This document shows, piece after piece, positions 25,183-33,953 of a stretch of DNA of 39,308 nucleotides. Below the pieces are notes generated by a model, which was not told where the DNA came from, did no database searches, and saw only the letters and a list, made by a program, of their open reading frames with translations. The DNA comes from Oxalobacteraceae bacterium (GTDB lineage: Bacteria > Pseudomonadota > Gammaproteobacteria > Burkholderiales > Burkholderiaceae_D): assembly GCA_947464955.1 (NCBI GenBank), contig CANHZI010000019.1:1-39308 (forward strand), written 5' to 3'. Positions within the stretch are counted from its first letter, which is position 1. Every line of letters begins with the position of its first letter. A program made the position numbers and the translations under genes.

Positions 25183-25465
25183 TTTGTTTCTCCTTCACGT
25201 TAGTCGGAAAAAAATCAGATTAAAGTTAAAATCCGCTCGAATTCAAGTAAGCGGATTATTCATCGGCACAAACATGACGTCTGGTTGCGCTAATGAATTT
25301 GGCACCAACAGCAACGAAAGATGCTCACTTTCGCTACTATCAAATGGCTATGTCGTTTGTCCCTTATTCTTATTTACTACGAACAGACCTTAACGATTAA
25401 TGACAACAGCCAAAAACACGCTATTTATATAGACTGCTATAAACAACGCTGGAATTCTTTCACAT

Positions 25466-25481
25466 GTCTACCAGTGTAGAC
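25466..25481. repeat. 16-base interrupted palindrome
   Basis: GTCTAC-CAGT-GTAGAC has perfect 6-base arms. It lies 284 bases upstream of the histone-like gene and could be a regulator site. It is not an exact TACANNTGTA match, so it is not assigned to the BlaI-type repressor. Confidence 0.35.
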
Positions 25482-25502
25482 GCAGATATAGAAAACACAA
25501 AT

Positions 25503-25532
25503 GCGCGAGACCCAGCCTCGCCGGGTTCGCGC
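25503..25532 (-). terminator. GC-rich hairpin, likely nrdAB terminator
   Basis: On the minus strand GCGCGAACCC pairs with GGGTCTCGCGC (one bulge, one G-T) over an 8-9 base loop, about 130 bases after the nrdB stop. It is followed by ATTTGTGTTTTC. The T-run is interrupted, so terminator strength is uncertain. Confidence 0.55.
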
Positions 25533-25663
25533 TTTAAATTTAGCAATTCGAATGAGTCAATCAAGTTCATTCAGTTTTGTGAAGCCTTTCTTGTTCAAGC
25601 ACCGCGTTTCGCTTTTTCAATCGCTTTGCGATTTCAGTCCTGAACATCTTCGACTACAAAAAT

Positions 25664-26851
25664 TTATTCCCAATTGAGTGCACCACCTGTTTGATATTCG
25701 ATGACACGGGTCTCAAAGAAGTTTCGCTCTTTTTTCAGATCGATCATTTCGCTCATCCACGGGAACGGATTTTCTTCTTGTGGGAACAAAACGTCAAGTC
25801 CAATTTGTTGTGCGCGACGATTTGCGATGAATCGTAAATAGCCTTTGAACATTGGGGCATTCAAGCCGAGCACTCCTCGCGGCATTGTATCCTCTGCGTA
25901 ACGATATTCCAACTCCACCGCACGCAAAAACAACGATTTAATCTCTTCACGGAATGCAGCTGTCCACAAATGTGGGTTCTCCATTTTGATTGTGTTGATC
26001 AAATCGATTCCGAAATTGCAGTGCATCGATTCATCACGCAAGATGTACTGGTATTGTTCCGCAGCACCCATCATTTTATTTTGACGACCGAGCGCAAGAA
26101 TCTGCGTGAAGCCAACATAGAAGAAAAGACCTTCCATCAAACACGCAAAAACGATCAAGGAGCGCAACAGTGTTTGGTCCGCTTCGGTAGTGCCTGTCTT
26201 GAATTCTGGGTTAGTCAACACGTCGATGAATGGAATCAAGAACTGATCTTTATCGCGAATCGATTCAACTTCATTGTAAGCATTAAAGATCTCTGCCTCA
26301 TCCAAGCCAAGCGACTCAACGATGTACTGGTATGCATGCGTGTGGATCGCTTCTTCAAACGCTTGACGCAATAAATACTGACGACATTCAGGCGCAGTGA
26401 TGTGACGATAGGTGCCGAGCACAATATTATTTGCTGCCAAAGAATCTGCAGTAACGAAGAATCCGAGATTACGTTTTACCAAACGACGCTCATCTTCACT
26501 CAAGCCATTTGGGTTTTTCCAGAGCTCGATATCGCGCTGCATATTAATTTCTTGCGGCATCCAATGGTTTGCGCAACCTGCCAAATATTTATCCCATGCC
26601 CATTTATATTTGAACGGCACGAGCTGATTAACGTCTGTCTGTCCATTGATAATGCGCTTGTCCGCTGCGTTCACGCGACGAGCCACGTCCTCTGCAGAAA
26701 CCGTCACTGGCTTAGTAACCAAGGCTGGATTCAAGGCCACGTCTTGCGTTTGCATACGTGTTTGAAATTGATCGAAAGCAGTTGGAGCTGCAGGTGGAGC
26801 TTGGCGCGGCGCTGGTGCCGCTGGCGCTACTTCATCATCCCAAGAGAGCAT
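25664..26851 (-). CDS. nrdB: Ribonucleotide reductase class Ia, beta subunit (R2)
   Basis: This is the di-iron/tyrosyl-radical small subunit that starts the radical chain for dNTP synthesis. About 395 residues. The diiron ligands are visible: Asp in [10 protein letters not shown], Glu and His in [12 protein letters not shown] (with the radical Tyr in the same run, four after the His), Glu in [12 protein letters not shown], and Glu/His in [10 protein letters not shown]. The N-terminal ~60 residues are Ala/Pro-rich and unusual for NrdB. It ends ALNWE after TGGA. It is encoded downstream of nrdA with a 122-base gap that contains a hairpin. Confidence 0.96.
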   Translation of the reverse strand: MLSWDDEVAPAAPAPRQAPPAAPTAFDQFQTRMQTQDVALNPALVTKPVTVSAEDVARRVNAADKRIINGQTDVNQLVPFKYKWAWDKYLAGCANHWMPQEINMQRDIELWKNPNGLSEDERRLVKRNLGFFVTADSLAANNIVLGTYRHITAPECRQYLLRQAFEEAIHTHAYQYIVESLGLDEAEIFNAYNEVESIRDKDQFLIPFIDVLTNPEFKTGTTEADQTLLRSLIVFACLMEGLFFYVGFTQILALGRQNKMMGAAEQYQYILRDESMHCNFGIDLINTIKMENPHLWTAAFREEIKSLFLRAVELEYRYAEDTMPRGVLGLNAPMFKGYLRFIANRRAQQIGLDVLFPQEENPFPWMSEMIDLKKERNFFETRVIEYQTGGALNWE

Positions 26852-26871
26852 GTGAGTTCCTTTTGTACACA

Positions 26872-26890
26872 GCCGACTTTTGAAGTCGGC
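26872..26890. other. Hairpin between nrdA and nrdB
   Basis: GCCGACTT and AAGTCGGC pair perfectly around 3 bases. In the nrdAB mRNA (minus strand) it would form 21 bases before the nrdB start, in place of a T-tailed terminator. It may stabilise the ends after processing or set the nrdA:nrdB ratio. Confidence 0.55.
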
Positions 26891-26973
26891 GGGTTTTGTT
26901 AAATATTCTTAAATTGTCTGCGACAGGAAAAAGAAAGCTTTGCGACACATCAAGCCGCAAAGCATTTCCTCTT

Positions 26974-29895
26974 TTATTGACAAGCTTCGCACTCTTCGAA
27001 GCCAGGGTCGCCAGGACGCAAGTAGCATGCTGCGCCTTCTGCTTCAACCGCAGGCAAAGCTGCTACATCAGTGGAGGCTGCAGTGTAACCGCCTGAACCA
27101 CCATCAACAGCTACCGCATTCAAAGAACCAGTCTTCGTAGTTGATTTCTCTGTATGCGTTGCACCGATTGTGCGCAAGTAGTAAGTCGTTTTCAGGCCGC
27201 GCAACCACGCCAATTTGTAAGTTTCGTCCAACTTCTTACCAGAAGCGCCCGCCATGTAGATGTTCAAAGACTGTGCTTGGTCAATCCATTTTTGACGACG
27301 GGAAGCCGCTTCCACCAACCATGTTGGGCTGATTTCGAAGGCTGTCGCGTAGAGTTGACGCAGATCTTCTGGAATGCGATCGATCTTCGCCAAGCTACCG
27401 TCAAAGTATTTCAAGTCAGAGATCATGACGTCATCCCACAAGCCTCGCTCTTTCAAGTCACGCACCAAGTGTTCATTGATCTCAGTGAATTCACCGGACA
27501 AGTTCGACTTCACGTACAGATTTTGGTAAGTTGGCTCGATACAAGCAGCAACACCAATAATATTAGAGATTGTCGCTGTTGGTGCAATCGCCACGCAGTT
27601 AGAATTACGCATACCGTATTGTTTGATGCGGTCACGAACGATGGACCAATCCATCGTTTCAGAGGAGTCCACTTCCAAGTAGCCGCCACGTTCTTGCGCC
27701 AACAATTTCACAGAATCTTGTGGCAGGATGCCGCGATCCCACAAGGAACCTGTGTAAGAACTATAACGACCACGTTCTTGCGCCAATTCTGTCGAAGCTA
27801 AGTAAGCGTAATAGCACACTGCTTCCATCGATGTATCAGCAAAGTTCACCGCGTCTTGGCTCGCATATGGAATACGCATCATGTGCAAACAGTCTTGGAA
27901 GCCCATGATACCCAAACCGACTGGACGGTGACGCAAGTTAGAATCACGCGCTTTCTTCACAGCGTAGTAGTTGATATCGATGACGTTATCCAACATACGC
28001 ATTGCTGTCGTGATCGTACGCTTGAGCTTTTCGTGATCAAGTTTGCCATCTTTCATGTGCGCTGGCATGTTCACAGAACCCAAATTACATACGGCGATTT
28101 CGCTGTCATTGGTGTTCAAGGTAATTTCTGTACACAAGTTGGAGCTATGTACGACACCAACATGCTGTTGTGGAGAACGGATGTTGCATGGATCTTTAAA
28201 TGTGATCCAAGGATGGCCAGTTTCGAACAACATCGACAACATCTTGCGCCACAAGTCGAGCGCAGCGACTTTTTTAGACAACTTAATCTCGCCACGTGCC
28301 GCTTTCTCTTCGTAGGCAGTGTAAGCATCTTCAAACGCTTTACCGAATTTATCATGCAAATCTGGCACGTCAGAAGGAGAGAACAAAGTCCAATCACCCT
28401 TCTCCATCACGCGTTTCATGAACAAATCTGGAATCCAGTTCGACGTATTCATATCATGCGTACGGCGACGGTCGTCACCGGTGTTCTTACGCAATTCCAA
28501 GAATTCTTCCACGTCCATGTGCCAAGTTTCGAGGTAAGCACAGACTGCACCTTTACGTTTACCGCCTTGATTGACCGCAACTGCAGTGTCGTTGACCACT
28601 TTTAAGAATGGAACCACACCTTGTGACTTACCGTTTGTGCCTTTGATGTGCGCACCCAGGGAACGAACTGGTGTCCAGTCATTACCCAAACCACCTGCGT
28701 ATTTGGCCAACAACGCATTTTCTTTGATCGCTTCGTAGATACCGTCGAGATCATCAGCAACCGTCGTCAAATAGCAAGACGACAATTGTGAACGCTGTGT
28801 ACCACTATTAAATAGTGTAGGAGTCGAACTCATGAAGTCGAAAGTCGACAACAAGTTGTAGAACTCAATCGCACGTGCTTCGCGATCGATCTCGTTCAAG
28901 GCCAATCCCATCGCAACACGCATGTAGAAAGCCTGTGGCATTTCGATGCGAACGTCACGGATATGCAAGAAATAGCGGTCATATAAAGTTTGCAGACCGA
29001 GGTAACCGAACTGCAAATCACGATCACTGACGATGGCGTTAGCCAATTTCTTCAAATCGAATTGTCCCAGCTTTGCATCAAGCAAACCTGCTTCGATACC
29101 TTTTTTGACGAATTTAGGGAAGTATTCAACGTATTCTGTTGCCGCATCTTTTTGTGCCACTTCACGACCAAAGACTTCTTTACGTACCGTATGTAAGAGC
29201 AAACGTGCCGTCACTTGGCTGTACGCTGGTTCTTTTTCCATCATCGCACGTGCGGCCAAGATTGCAGATTTGTGCAATTCTTCGACAGGCACGCCGTCGT
29301 ACAAATTCTTTAAGGTTTCAATCAGAATCGCTTCTGCATCCACCAACTTTTCCAAACCAACACAAGCCGCATCGATCAGAGCTCGAACTTGGCTGACCTC
29401 TAATAATTGCGGACGACCGTCGACTACAACATGAATTTGTGGAACTACTGCACTTGGCTTACCAGCTGCTTGCGCTTCCAATTGCAAACGACGCTCTTCC
29501 ATGCGTTTCGCACGATACAACACATATGCGCGCGCCACATCGTGTTCGCCAGAACGCATCAAGGCCAATTCGACTTGGTCTTGAATATCTTCAATATGGA
29601 AAGTGCCGCCAGCTGGTTGGCGACGCATCAAAGCATTCACCACCGTTGAAGTTAACTGTTCAACCAATTCACGAATACGTGCGGAGGCAGCACCTTGCCC
29701 ACCATTCACAGCCAAGAAAGCCTTCGTTACAGCAATCGCGATCTTGGACGGTTCGAATCCAACTACCGCTCCGTTACGACGGATGATACGGTAATCATTG
29801 TAACTAGCGGTCGCCGCTGGAGTACTCGCCTCCAAGCTTGCATAGGCCGCGGAATCAAACGATTGAATAGGTGATGTTTCTATAGAAGAGTGCAT
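26974..29895 (-). CDS. nrdA: Ribonucleotide reductase class Ia, alpha subunit (R1)
   Basis: This is the large catalytic subunit that reduces NDPs to dNDPs. 973 residues, longer than E. coli NrdA (~760) because it has two N-terminal ATP-cone-like regions. One is at ~35-130 (YRIIRRNGAVVGFEPSKIAI). The second is at ~148-225 (IHVVVDGRPQLLEVSQVRAL, YDGVPVEELH), which lines up with the single E. coli cone. Active-site residues are seen: Cys in LSSCYLTTV, Asn/Cys/Glu in NLCTEI and Cys in AVCNLGSVNM. The radical-relay pair of Tyr is in TTYYLRTIGAT, and the redox-shuttle CEAC is at the very C-terminus. ATP/dATP at the cones controls activity. The start ATG 29895 is preceded by GGAGG. Upstream, four NrdR-like boxes suggest NrdR repression. 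Confidence 0.96.
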   Translation of the reverse strand: MHSSIETSPIQSFDSAAYASLEASTPAATASYNDYRIIRRNGAVVGFEPSKIAIAVTKAFLAVNGGQGAASARIRELVEQLTSTVVNALMRRQPAGGTFHIEDIQDQVELALMRSGEHDVARAYVLYRAKRMEERRLQLEAQAAGKPSAVVPQIHVVVDGRPQLLEVSQVRALIDAACVGLEKLVDAEAILIETLKNLYDGVPVEELHKSAILAARAMMEKEPAYSQVTARLLLHTVRKEVFGREVAQKDAATEYVEYFPKFVKKGIEAGLLDAKLGQFDLKKLANAIVSDRDLQFGYLGLQTLYDRYFLHIRDVRIEMPQAFYMRVAMGLALNEIDREARAIEFYNLLSTFDFMSSTPTLFNSGTQRSQLSSCYLTTVADDLDGIYEAIKENALLAKYAGGLGNDWTPVRSLGAHIKGTNGKSQGVVPFLKVVNDTAVAVNQGGKRKGAVCAYLETWHMDVEEFLELRKNTGDDRRRTHDMNTSNWIPDLFMKRVMEKGDWTLFSPSDVPDLHDKFGKAFEDAYTAYEEKAARGEIKLSKKVAALDLWRKMLSMLFETGHPWITFKDPCNIRSPQQHVGVVHSSNLCTEITLNTNDSEIAVCNLGSVNMPAHMKDGKLDHEKLKRTITTAMRMLDNVIDINYYAVKKARDSNLRHRPVGLGIMGFQDCLHMMRIPYASQDAVNFADTSMEAVCYYAYLASTELAQERGRYSSYTGSLWDRGILPQDSVKLLAQERGGYLEVDSSETMDWSIVRDRIKQYGMRNSNCVAIAPTATISNIIGVAACIEPTYQNLYVKSNLSGEFTEINEHLVRDLKERGLWDDVMISDLKYFDGSLAKIDRIPEDLRQLYATAFEISPTWLVEAASRRQKWIDQAQSLNIYMAGASGKKLDETYKLAWLRGLKTTYYLRTIGATHTEKSTTKTGSLNAVAVDGGSGGYTAASTDVAALPAVEAEGAACYLRPGDPGFEECEACQ

Positions 29896-30178
29896 TTCGC
29901 CTCCAGGTTCAGGGTCTTATTAATATGATTGTGTTGCGATGTCTGTGCTGCCACTACCTGTTCATTACTGCATGTAACTACCACACATCAAATACTAGGT
30001 ACTGCTACTGCTTATCCATTTCCGAGTACTGGGCTCGAAAGTGCGATTCATCTGTACAACGACTTTTCGGAAATTCCTACTACCATTTCAATCTCATGCG
30101 AATTCAATACAGCATCGTAAGTGAAGGAAAAACGGGACTAGGACAATAAAAAAATAACCGAGAGAAACTTTTCTCAAA

Positions 30179-30194
30179 CCACTATATCTAGTGC
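30179..30194. promoter_or_regulatory. NrdR-like box 1
   Basis: CCACTATATCTAGTGC matches 13 of 16 positions of the NrdR consensus ACACWATATATWGTGT, as I recall it. It lies about 285 bases upstream of nrdA. Confidence 0.65.
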
Positions 30195-30208
30195 GTTTAT
30201 TTTTATTT

Positions 30209-30224
30209 GCACTAATTCTAGTGG
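30209..30224. promoter_or_regulatory. NrdR-like box 2
   Basis: GCACTAATTCTAGTGG keeps the CAC/GTG arms and matches about 11 of 16 positions. It starts 30 bases from box 1, close to three DNA turns, so the two form a tandem pair. Confidence 0.55.
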
Positions 30225-30423
30225 CACGACGTTAAGAGCGCAACCGCTTTTTTTTAGAAACATCAAGTTTATTTTTTGTTTCTGAGTCGGTTCTGTTTGA
30301 CTTTAGAAAATGCACAAAACTATGCATACTAGAGAGTGAGCGGACACTCACCTTTTGACGAGTCATTACTTAGAGAACGGTTCGATTTCGAAAAAAACCT
30401 AGCGCTGGAGTGTCGCTTTCGAA

Positions 30424-30439
30424 CCACTATATGTAGCGA
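30424..30439. promoter_or_regulatory. NrdR-like box 3
   Basis: CCACTATATGTAGCGA matches about 12 of 16 consensus positions; its left half is the same as that of box 1. Confidence 0.55.
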
Positions 30440-30465
30440 TTGAGTGTCGATTTTTACCAACATCG

Positions 30466-30481
30466 ACACTAGATATAGGGA
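30466..30481. promoter_or_regulatory. NrdR-like box 4
   Basis: ACACTAGATATAGGGA matches about 13 of 16 positions. It starts 42 bases from box 3, i.e. four DNA turns, so boxes 3 and 4 form a second in-phase pair. Confidence 0.6.
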
Positions 30482-30568
30482 AATTAATTTAGTTATTCAC
30501 AACACAAACAGACACACTATTGAATCAATTTAAGAGATTCATCTCGATTGAAGAGTGCAGTACAGTGT

Positions 30569-31990
30569 CTACTCTTCAGAAATTTTCAATTTCTGAATCG
30601 AATAGCGGAGCTGTCTAAAGCTAACGCCCAAGAGTTCAGCTGCTTGGGTACGGTTATTTTGAGTGCGGCGCAATGCAGCGCGGATTACGTCGCGTTCTAT
30701 TGACTCTAAATATTCTGGCAGACTGCAAGGAAATTCAGGCTTTAAAAATACTCTATCAGGCGCATCTTCCTGCCCACCTGCACTGGCAATTGGGCTTCGC
30801 TCTATCTTCGAATTCGGTCGCAATCCTAAATCGATCACATCAACAATTCCATCATTTGCAAATGCCGCTGCACGTTCAAGTATGTTTTCAAGCTCCCGAA
30901 CATTTCCCGGAAAGTCGTATGCCTTAAGGGCTTCGAGCGCCTTTTGATTGAGTTCAATCGGATAACTTGAGTTAGCTAGCTTCGTCAAAATTGCTCTTGC
31001 TAACTCTTCCACATCATCTCGACGTTCCCGCAACGGTGGCAGAACTAATTCAATTACATTCAATCGATAATACAAATCTTGTCGAAACTTACCGTTCGTC
31101 ACGCAGTCTGCCAAGTTTTGATGCGTCGCACTCAAAATTCGCACATCCACGGCCTCTTCGTTGGTCGCGCCAACTTTTCGAACTCGGCGCTCTTGGATGG
31201 CACGCAATAATTTAACTTGCATCGCCAGCGGTAGATCTGCAACTTCATCAAGCATCAAAGTACCACCATTAGCCGCTTGAAAGAAACCATCGCGATCGTC
31301 ATTAGCACCTGTGAATGCTCCCTTTCGGTAGCCGAAAAACTCAGCCTCCATCAATAGCTCCGGGATCGCACCACAGTTAACTGCAATGAAAGGCTTGTCT
31401 GCCCGCGCACTATTTCGGTGAATTTCACGAGCCGCTAGTTCCTTACCGCTGCCAGATTCACCGGTAATAATAACTGGGGCCATACTACGGGCGAGTCGAC
31501 TAATTTGCGCTCGTACGTGTTGAATCTCAGGCGAACTACCAATGAGAAACGAAGGACTGATAGGTCGAACCACTGCAACAGTAGCCTCTTCGACGGGCTT
31601 GATCTCATGCATCTGCAATGCTGAACGCACCAACTTACGTAACTGGTCTAAGGCCACCGGCTTTGAAACATAGTCAAATGCGCCAGCTTTCAAGGCAATC
31701 ACCGCATTTTCCGCGCTACCGAAAGCAGTAATCACCGCGATCGGGATATGCTTATGATTGGCTGTAACGAGTTCCACCATGTCTAGGCCAGATCCATCAG
31801 GCAAACGCATATCCGTCAGCACTAATGAATACGAATGCTTGTTCAACAAATGCCGCGCCACATCCAAGGTCTCAGCGCTGTCGACATCGAGGCCCATTTT
31901 GATCAAGGTAATTTCAAGTAATTCCCGCAGATGGGCTTCATCGTCGATGACTAAAATGCGCGGCTTCGCGTTGGGCTCGTTGACAATCAT
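30569..31990 (-). CDS. pilR: Sigma-54 response regulator PilR
   Basis: This NtrC-family activator switches on pilin genes for type IV pili when phosphorylated by PilS. The receiver domain (12-125) has acidic residues in VIDDEAHL and the phospho-acceptor Asp in LVLTDMRLPDG. The AAA+ domain (~152-380) has Walker A GESGSGKE and the sigma-54 contact loop GAFTGA in FFGYRKGAFTGA. The C-terminal Fis-type helix-turn-helix (RTQNNRTQAAELLGVSFRQL) ends the protein. The last motif, with RQLRYSIQKL, is characteristic of PilR. The start ATG overlaps the pilS stop by ATGA, so translation is coupled. The pilin target is not in this window. Confidence 0.93.
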   Translation of the reverse strand: MIVNEPNAKPRILVIDDEAHLRELLEITLIKMGLDVDSAETLDVARHLLNKHSYSLVLTDMRLPDGSGLDMVELVTANHKHIPIAVITAFGSAENAVIALKAGAFDYVSKPVALDQLRKLVRSALQMHEIKPVEEATVAVVRPISPSFLIGSSPEIQHVRAQISRLARSMAPVIITGESGSGKELAAREIHRNSARADKPFIAVNCGAIPELLMEAEFFGYRKGAFTGANDDRDGFFQAANGGTLMLDEVADLPLAMQVKLLRAIQERRVRKVGATNEEAVDVRILSATHQNLADCVTNGKFRQDLYYRLNVIELVLPPLRERRDDVEELARAILTKLANSSYPIELNQKALEALKAYDFPGNVRELENILERAAAFANDGIVDVIDLGLRPNSKIERSPIASAGGQEDAPDRVFLKPEFPCSLPEYLESIERDVIRAALRRTQNNRTQAAELLGVSFRQLRYSIQKLKISEE

Positions 31991-33726
31991 ACTTTTTCAG
32001 TTGAGGAGAAATTGATGACGAAACGGCCGCCTGGCTCTATCCATTGAGAGGAAGATTCGTCGTTGCGATATTCATAGTCGAGGAATGCATGATTATTTAA
32101 GCATAACTCTCGAGCCATATACAAGCCCAAGCCAGTACCCTTACTCGACGTGGTATAGAAAGGCTCAAACAAGTGTGACCTTACTGTAGCAGAAATTCCC
32201 GGGCCGTCATCTTGTATATGAAGTTCGCGCCGATTCCCGTTCGCTATCCTAATCGTAAGGCGAATACAGGCACTCTTGCCGCTGGCATACCTGAGTGCAT
32301 TAGATAGTAAATTCGTCACCACCTCATGCAAATGTCCTGGATCAAACGTCACATAAAAATTCCCGAGGTCTTGTAATTGTATGGTTCCGGGAGCGATGTT
32401 TTTGGTCTCAACAAACTCTTGAACAATTTGTTCGAGCTCGGCCATCAACAAGATCGGTTGTAAATTCGTCTGCGCCTTACGAGATAATTTAAGAATGTCT
32501 TCAATTAGTTTATTCAGCCGCGCCACATTGTCTTCAATAATCTTCAATAGCCGTCGCGACTGCAATTCATTCTGCACGTCCTCACCCAATAATGAGGTCG
32601 CATAAGATATCGACGACAGTGGATTACGTACCTCATGCGCAATACTGGCGGTCAGGCGTCCCATGGAAGCCAACTTCAGTTGTTGAGCTTGATTTTCAAT
32701 ATCGGAGACATTTTGCATAAAGATGACAATGCTCGGTGTAATTTGACCATCCAAATGCCCGAGTTCACTATCATCAATCGCAACAAACCTTAGCTTCAAG
32801 TGTGTGCCCGTGTCTGGCCCCTCATCAGCAATCGAATCTTCGAGCGACAAACGGGAGTGCCCATTGAAATTTCGAATGACGACAAATGACGCACCTTCGT
32901 GTCTAAGCCAAGTCGTATTATCAGGCTTTTTACCCTCGGACCACTTTTGCAAAGCTTCTGAAATCGGGTCTAACACTGGAATTTCACTCAACCTTTTTTG
33001 AGCTCCGCCGACATGATTAAGAGACTCAAGACCTAACATTCGACTCGCCGCTGGGTTCGATTCAAAAAGATGGCCAAATTGATCAACTACAAGAACCCCG
33101 TCTTCCATATCTGCAATCACAGTTCGATTAATCGCTTGTTGCAAGACCAACTCTAGGCCTCGTTGACGTGCGAGTTCCTCTTGCCCGATCAGATTTCGCG
33201 CCAAGCGATTAAGTACGTAGACAACAGCAAAATAGGTTGCCCCATACAAACCTGCCTGCGAAATGATATTACTGTCTTCACTTTGCAAGACCTGATAAGC
33301 GTTAACGAATAGCAGGAAAAGCGACACCGCAGAAACAAAACTCAATGCCAGCAGTAAAGAACCAAGAACGCCTGCTCCGGCCAGAGGAAACAGATATAGG
33401 ATTACCAAACCACTCTTACTACCACCTGCACCAATAAATAGGATAGAAATAACGATCAAATCGATACTGATCTGCGAAACTAGCTGCAGTAAAAATCGTT
33501 TAGGCCAAACTGCCTTGAGAACGACAAAAGCAACTGAGAGCAAAAGGTAGGTCAGGGTCACTAACTTCAGCGACATCAAATCGAGCTGCCATGTATCGCG
33601 ATTCGATTTGATACTGAGATAGGTGATGAGGACGATCGCGATTAAAACACGCGATACATTGAAGGTTTGCAGCGATCGCCACAGAGTGGAATTAACATTA
33701 CTCAGTGTGGGAGCGAGCTTAGTCAT
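31987..33726 (-). CDS. pilS: Sensor histidine kinase PilS
   Basis: This membrane kinase partners with PilR. The N-terminus has six hydrophobic helices (about 25-195), then a PAS-like region (~205-340), the HisKA segment LTASIAHEVRNPLSSISYAT with the phospho-His, and HATPase motifs NLLSNALRYASG, DDGPGI and the G2 box SSKGTGLGLYMAREL. The family senses pilin levels in the membrane. The track's start at 33756 is replaced by ATG 33726 (MTKLAPTL), which overlaps the upstream stop by 4 bases (ATGA). Together with pilR it forms a tightly packed operon. Confidence 0.93.
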   Translation of the reverse strand: MTKLAPTLSNVNSTLWRSLQTFNVSRVLIAIVLITYLSIKSNRDTWQLDLMSLKLVTLTYLLLSVAFVVLKAVWPKRFLLQLVSQISIDLIVISILFIGAGGSKSGLVILYLFPLAGAGVLGSLLLALSFVSAVSLFLLFVNAYQVLQSEDSNIISQAGLYGATYFAVVYVLNRLARNLIGQEELARQRGLELVLQQAINRTVIADMEDGVLVVDQFGHLFESNPAASRMLGLESLNHVGGAQKRLSEIPVLDPISEALQKWSEGKKPDNTTWLRHEGASFVVIRNFNGHSRLSLEDSIADEGPDTGTHLKLRFVAIDDSELGHLDGQITPSIVIFMQNVSDIENQAQQLKLASMGRLTASIAHEVRNPLSSISYATSLLGEDVQNELQSRRLLKIIEDNVARLNKLIEDILKLSRKAQTNLQPILLMAELEQIVQEFVETKNIAPGTIQLQDLGNFYVTFDPGHLHEVVTNLLSNALRYASGKSACIRLTIRIANGNRRELHIQDDGPGISATVRSHLFEPFYTTSSKGTGLGLYMARELCLNNHAFLDYEYRNDESSSQWIEPGGRFVINFSSTEKV

Positions 33727-33953
33727 GCGCTTTGGTTTGCATGTTCGGCACAACAATAAGCATTATCACCGCGCATCACTGCTTCTGATGCGGGAATAAA
33801 TACTTGGCAAGTGGCACAGGCGAGCATGGTTTCACCAGCCGATGTTTGCGCTGGTGGCGGCGCTTGTTGAGAACTTTGCTGAGCAGAAGTGATCTTCTTA
33901 CGTAAAGCAAGATAAACTAACACCGCTAATGCGATCCAAACGAGTACCTTCAC
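33723..33953 (-). CDS. PP0621-like small membrane-anchored Cys protein
   Basis: The track shows 128 residues, but the real product is probably 76 residues from GTG 33953, which has AGGAG 5 bases upstream and overlaps the stop of the ypjD-like gene (GTGA). It has one N-terminal helix (VKVLVWIALAVLVYLALRKK), a Gln/Pro linker and a C-terminal CATC...CC motif (MLACATCQVF, NAYCCAEH), which looks like a small metal-binding knuckle. This fits the PP0621 family of unknown function, usually placed beside pilS. The extra upstream residues lie inside the previous gene in another frame and are rejected. Confidence 0.82.
   Translation of the reverse strand: MKVLVWIALAVLVYLALRKKITSAQQSSQQAPPPAQTSAGETMLACATCQVFIPASEAVMRGDNAYCCAEHANQSA

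Larger units (their letters stand above)
25183..25663. other. Intergenic region between nrdB and the histone-like gene
   Basis: This holds the histone-like gene's upstream region (minus strand) and the 3' end of the nrdAB transcript. Visible items are the palindrome at 25466-25481 and the hairpin at 25503-25532. The ORF 25118-25393 on the plus strand is a shadow of the histone gene's repeat and is not believed. Confidence 0.45.
29896..30568. other. Long nrdA upstream region
   Basis: 673 bases between pilR (ends 30569) and nrdA, both on the minus strand. It carries four NrdR-like boxes (listed separately) and an unannotated AT-rich stretch. The ORFs 29925-30149 and 29929-30120 on the plus strand lack a ribosome site and family resemblance and are not believed. 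A weak inverted repeat GAAGAGT/ACTCTTC lies near 30550-30577 at the end of pilR. Confidence 0.6.

Noticed and set aside
26402-26902. Plus-strand ORF of 166 codons opposite nrdB
   Set aside because: Antisense shadow of nrdB; Cys/His/Phe-rich composition without domain features.
27154-28605. Long plus-strand ORFs (27154-27801, 27856-28605) inside nrdA
   Set aside because: They are antisense shadows of a strongly conserved gene, with no ribosome sites or recognisable domains.
29925-30149. Small Cys-rich ORF upstream of nrdA
   Set aside because: No ribosome site and lies in the nrdA leader; random composition.
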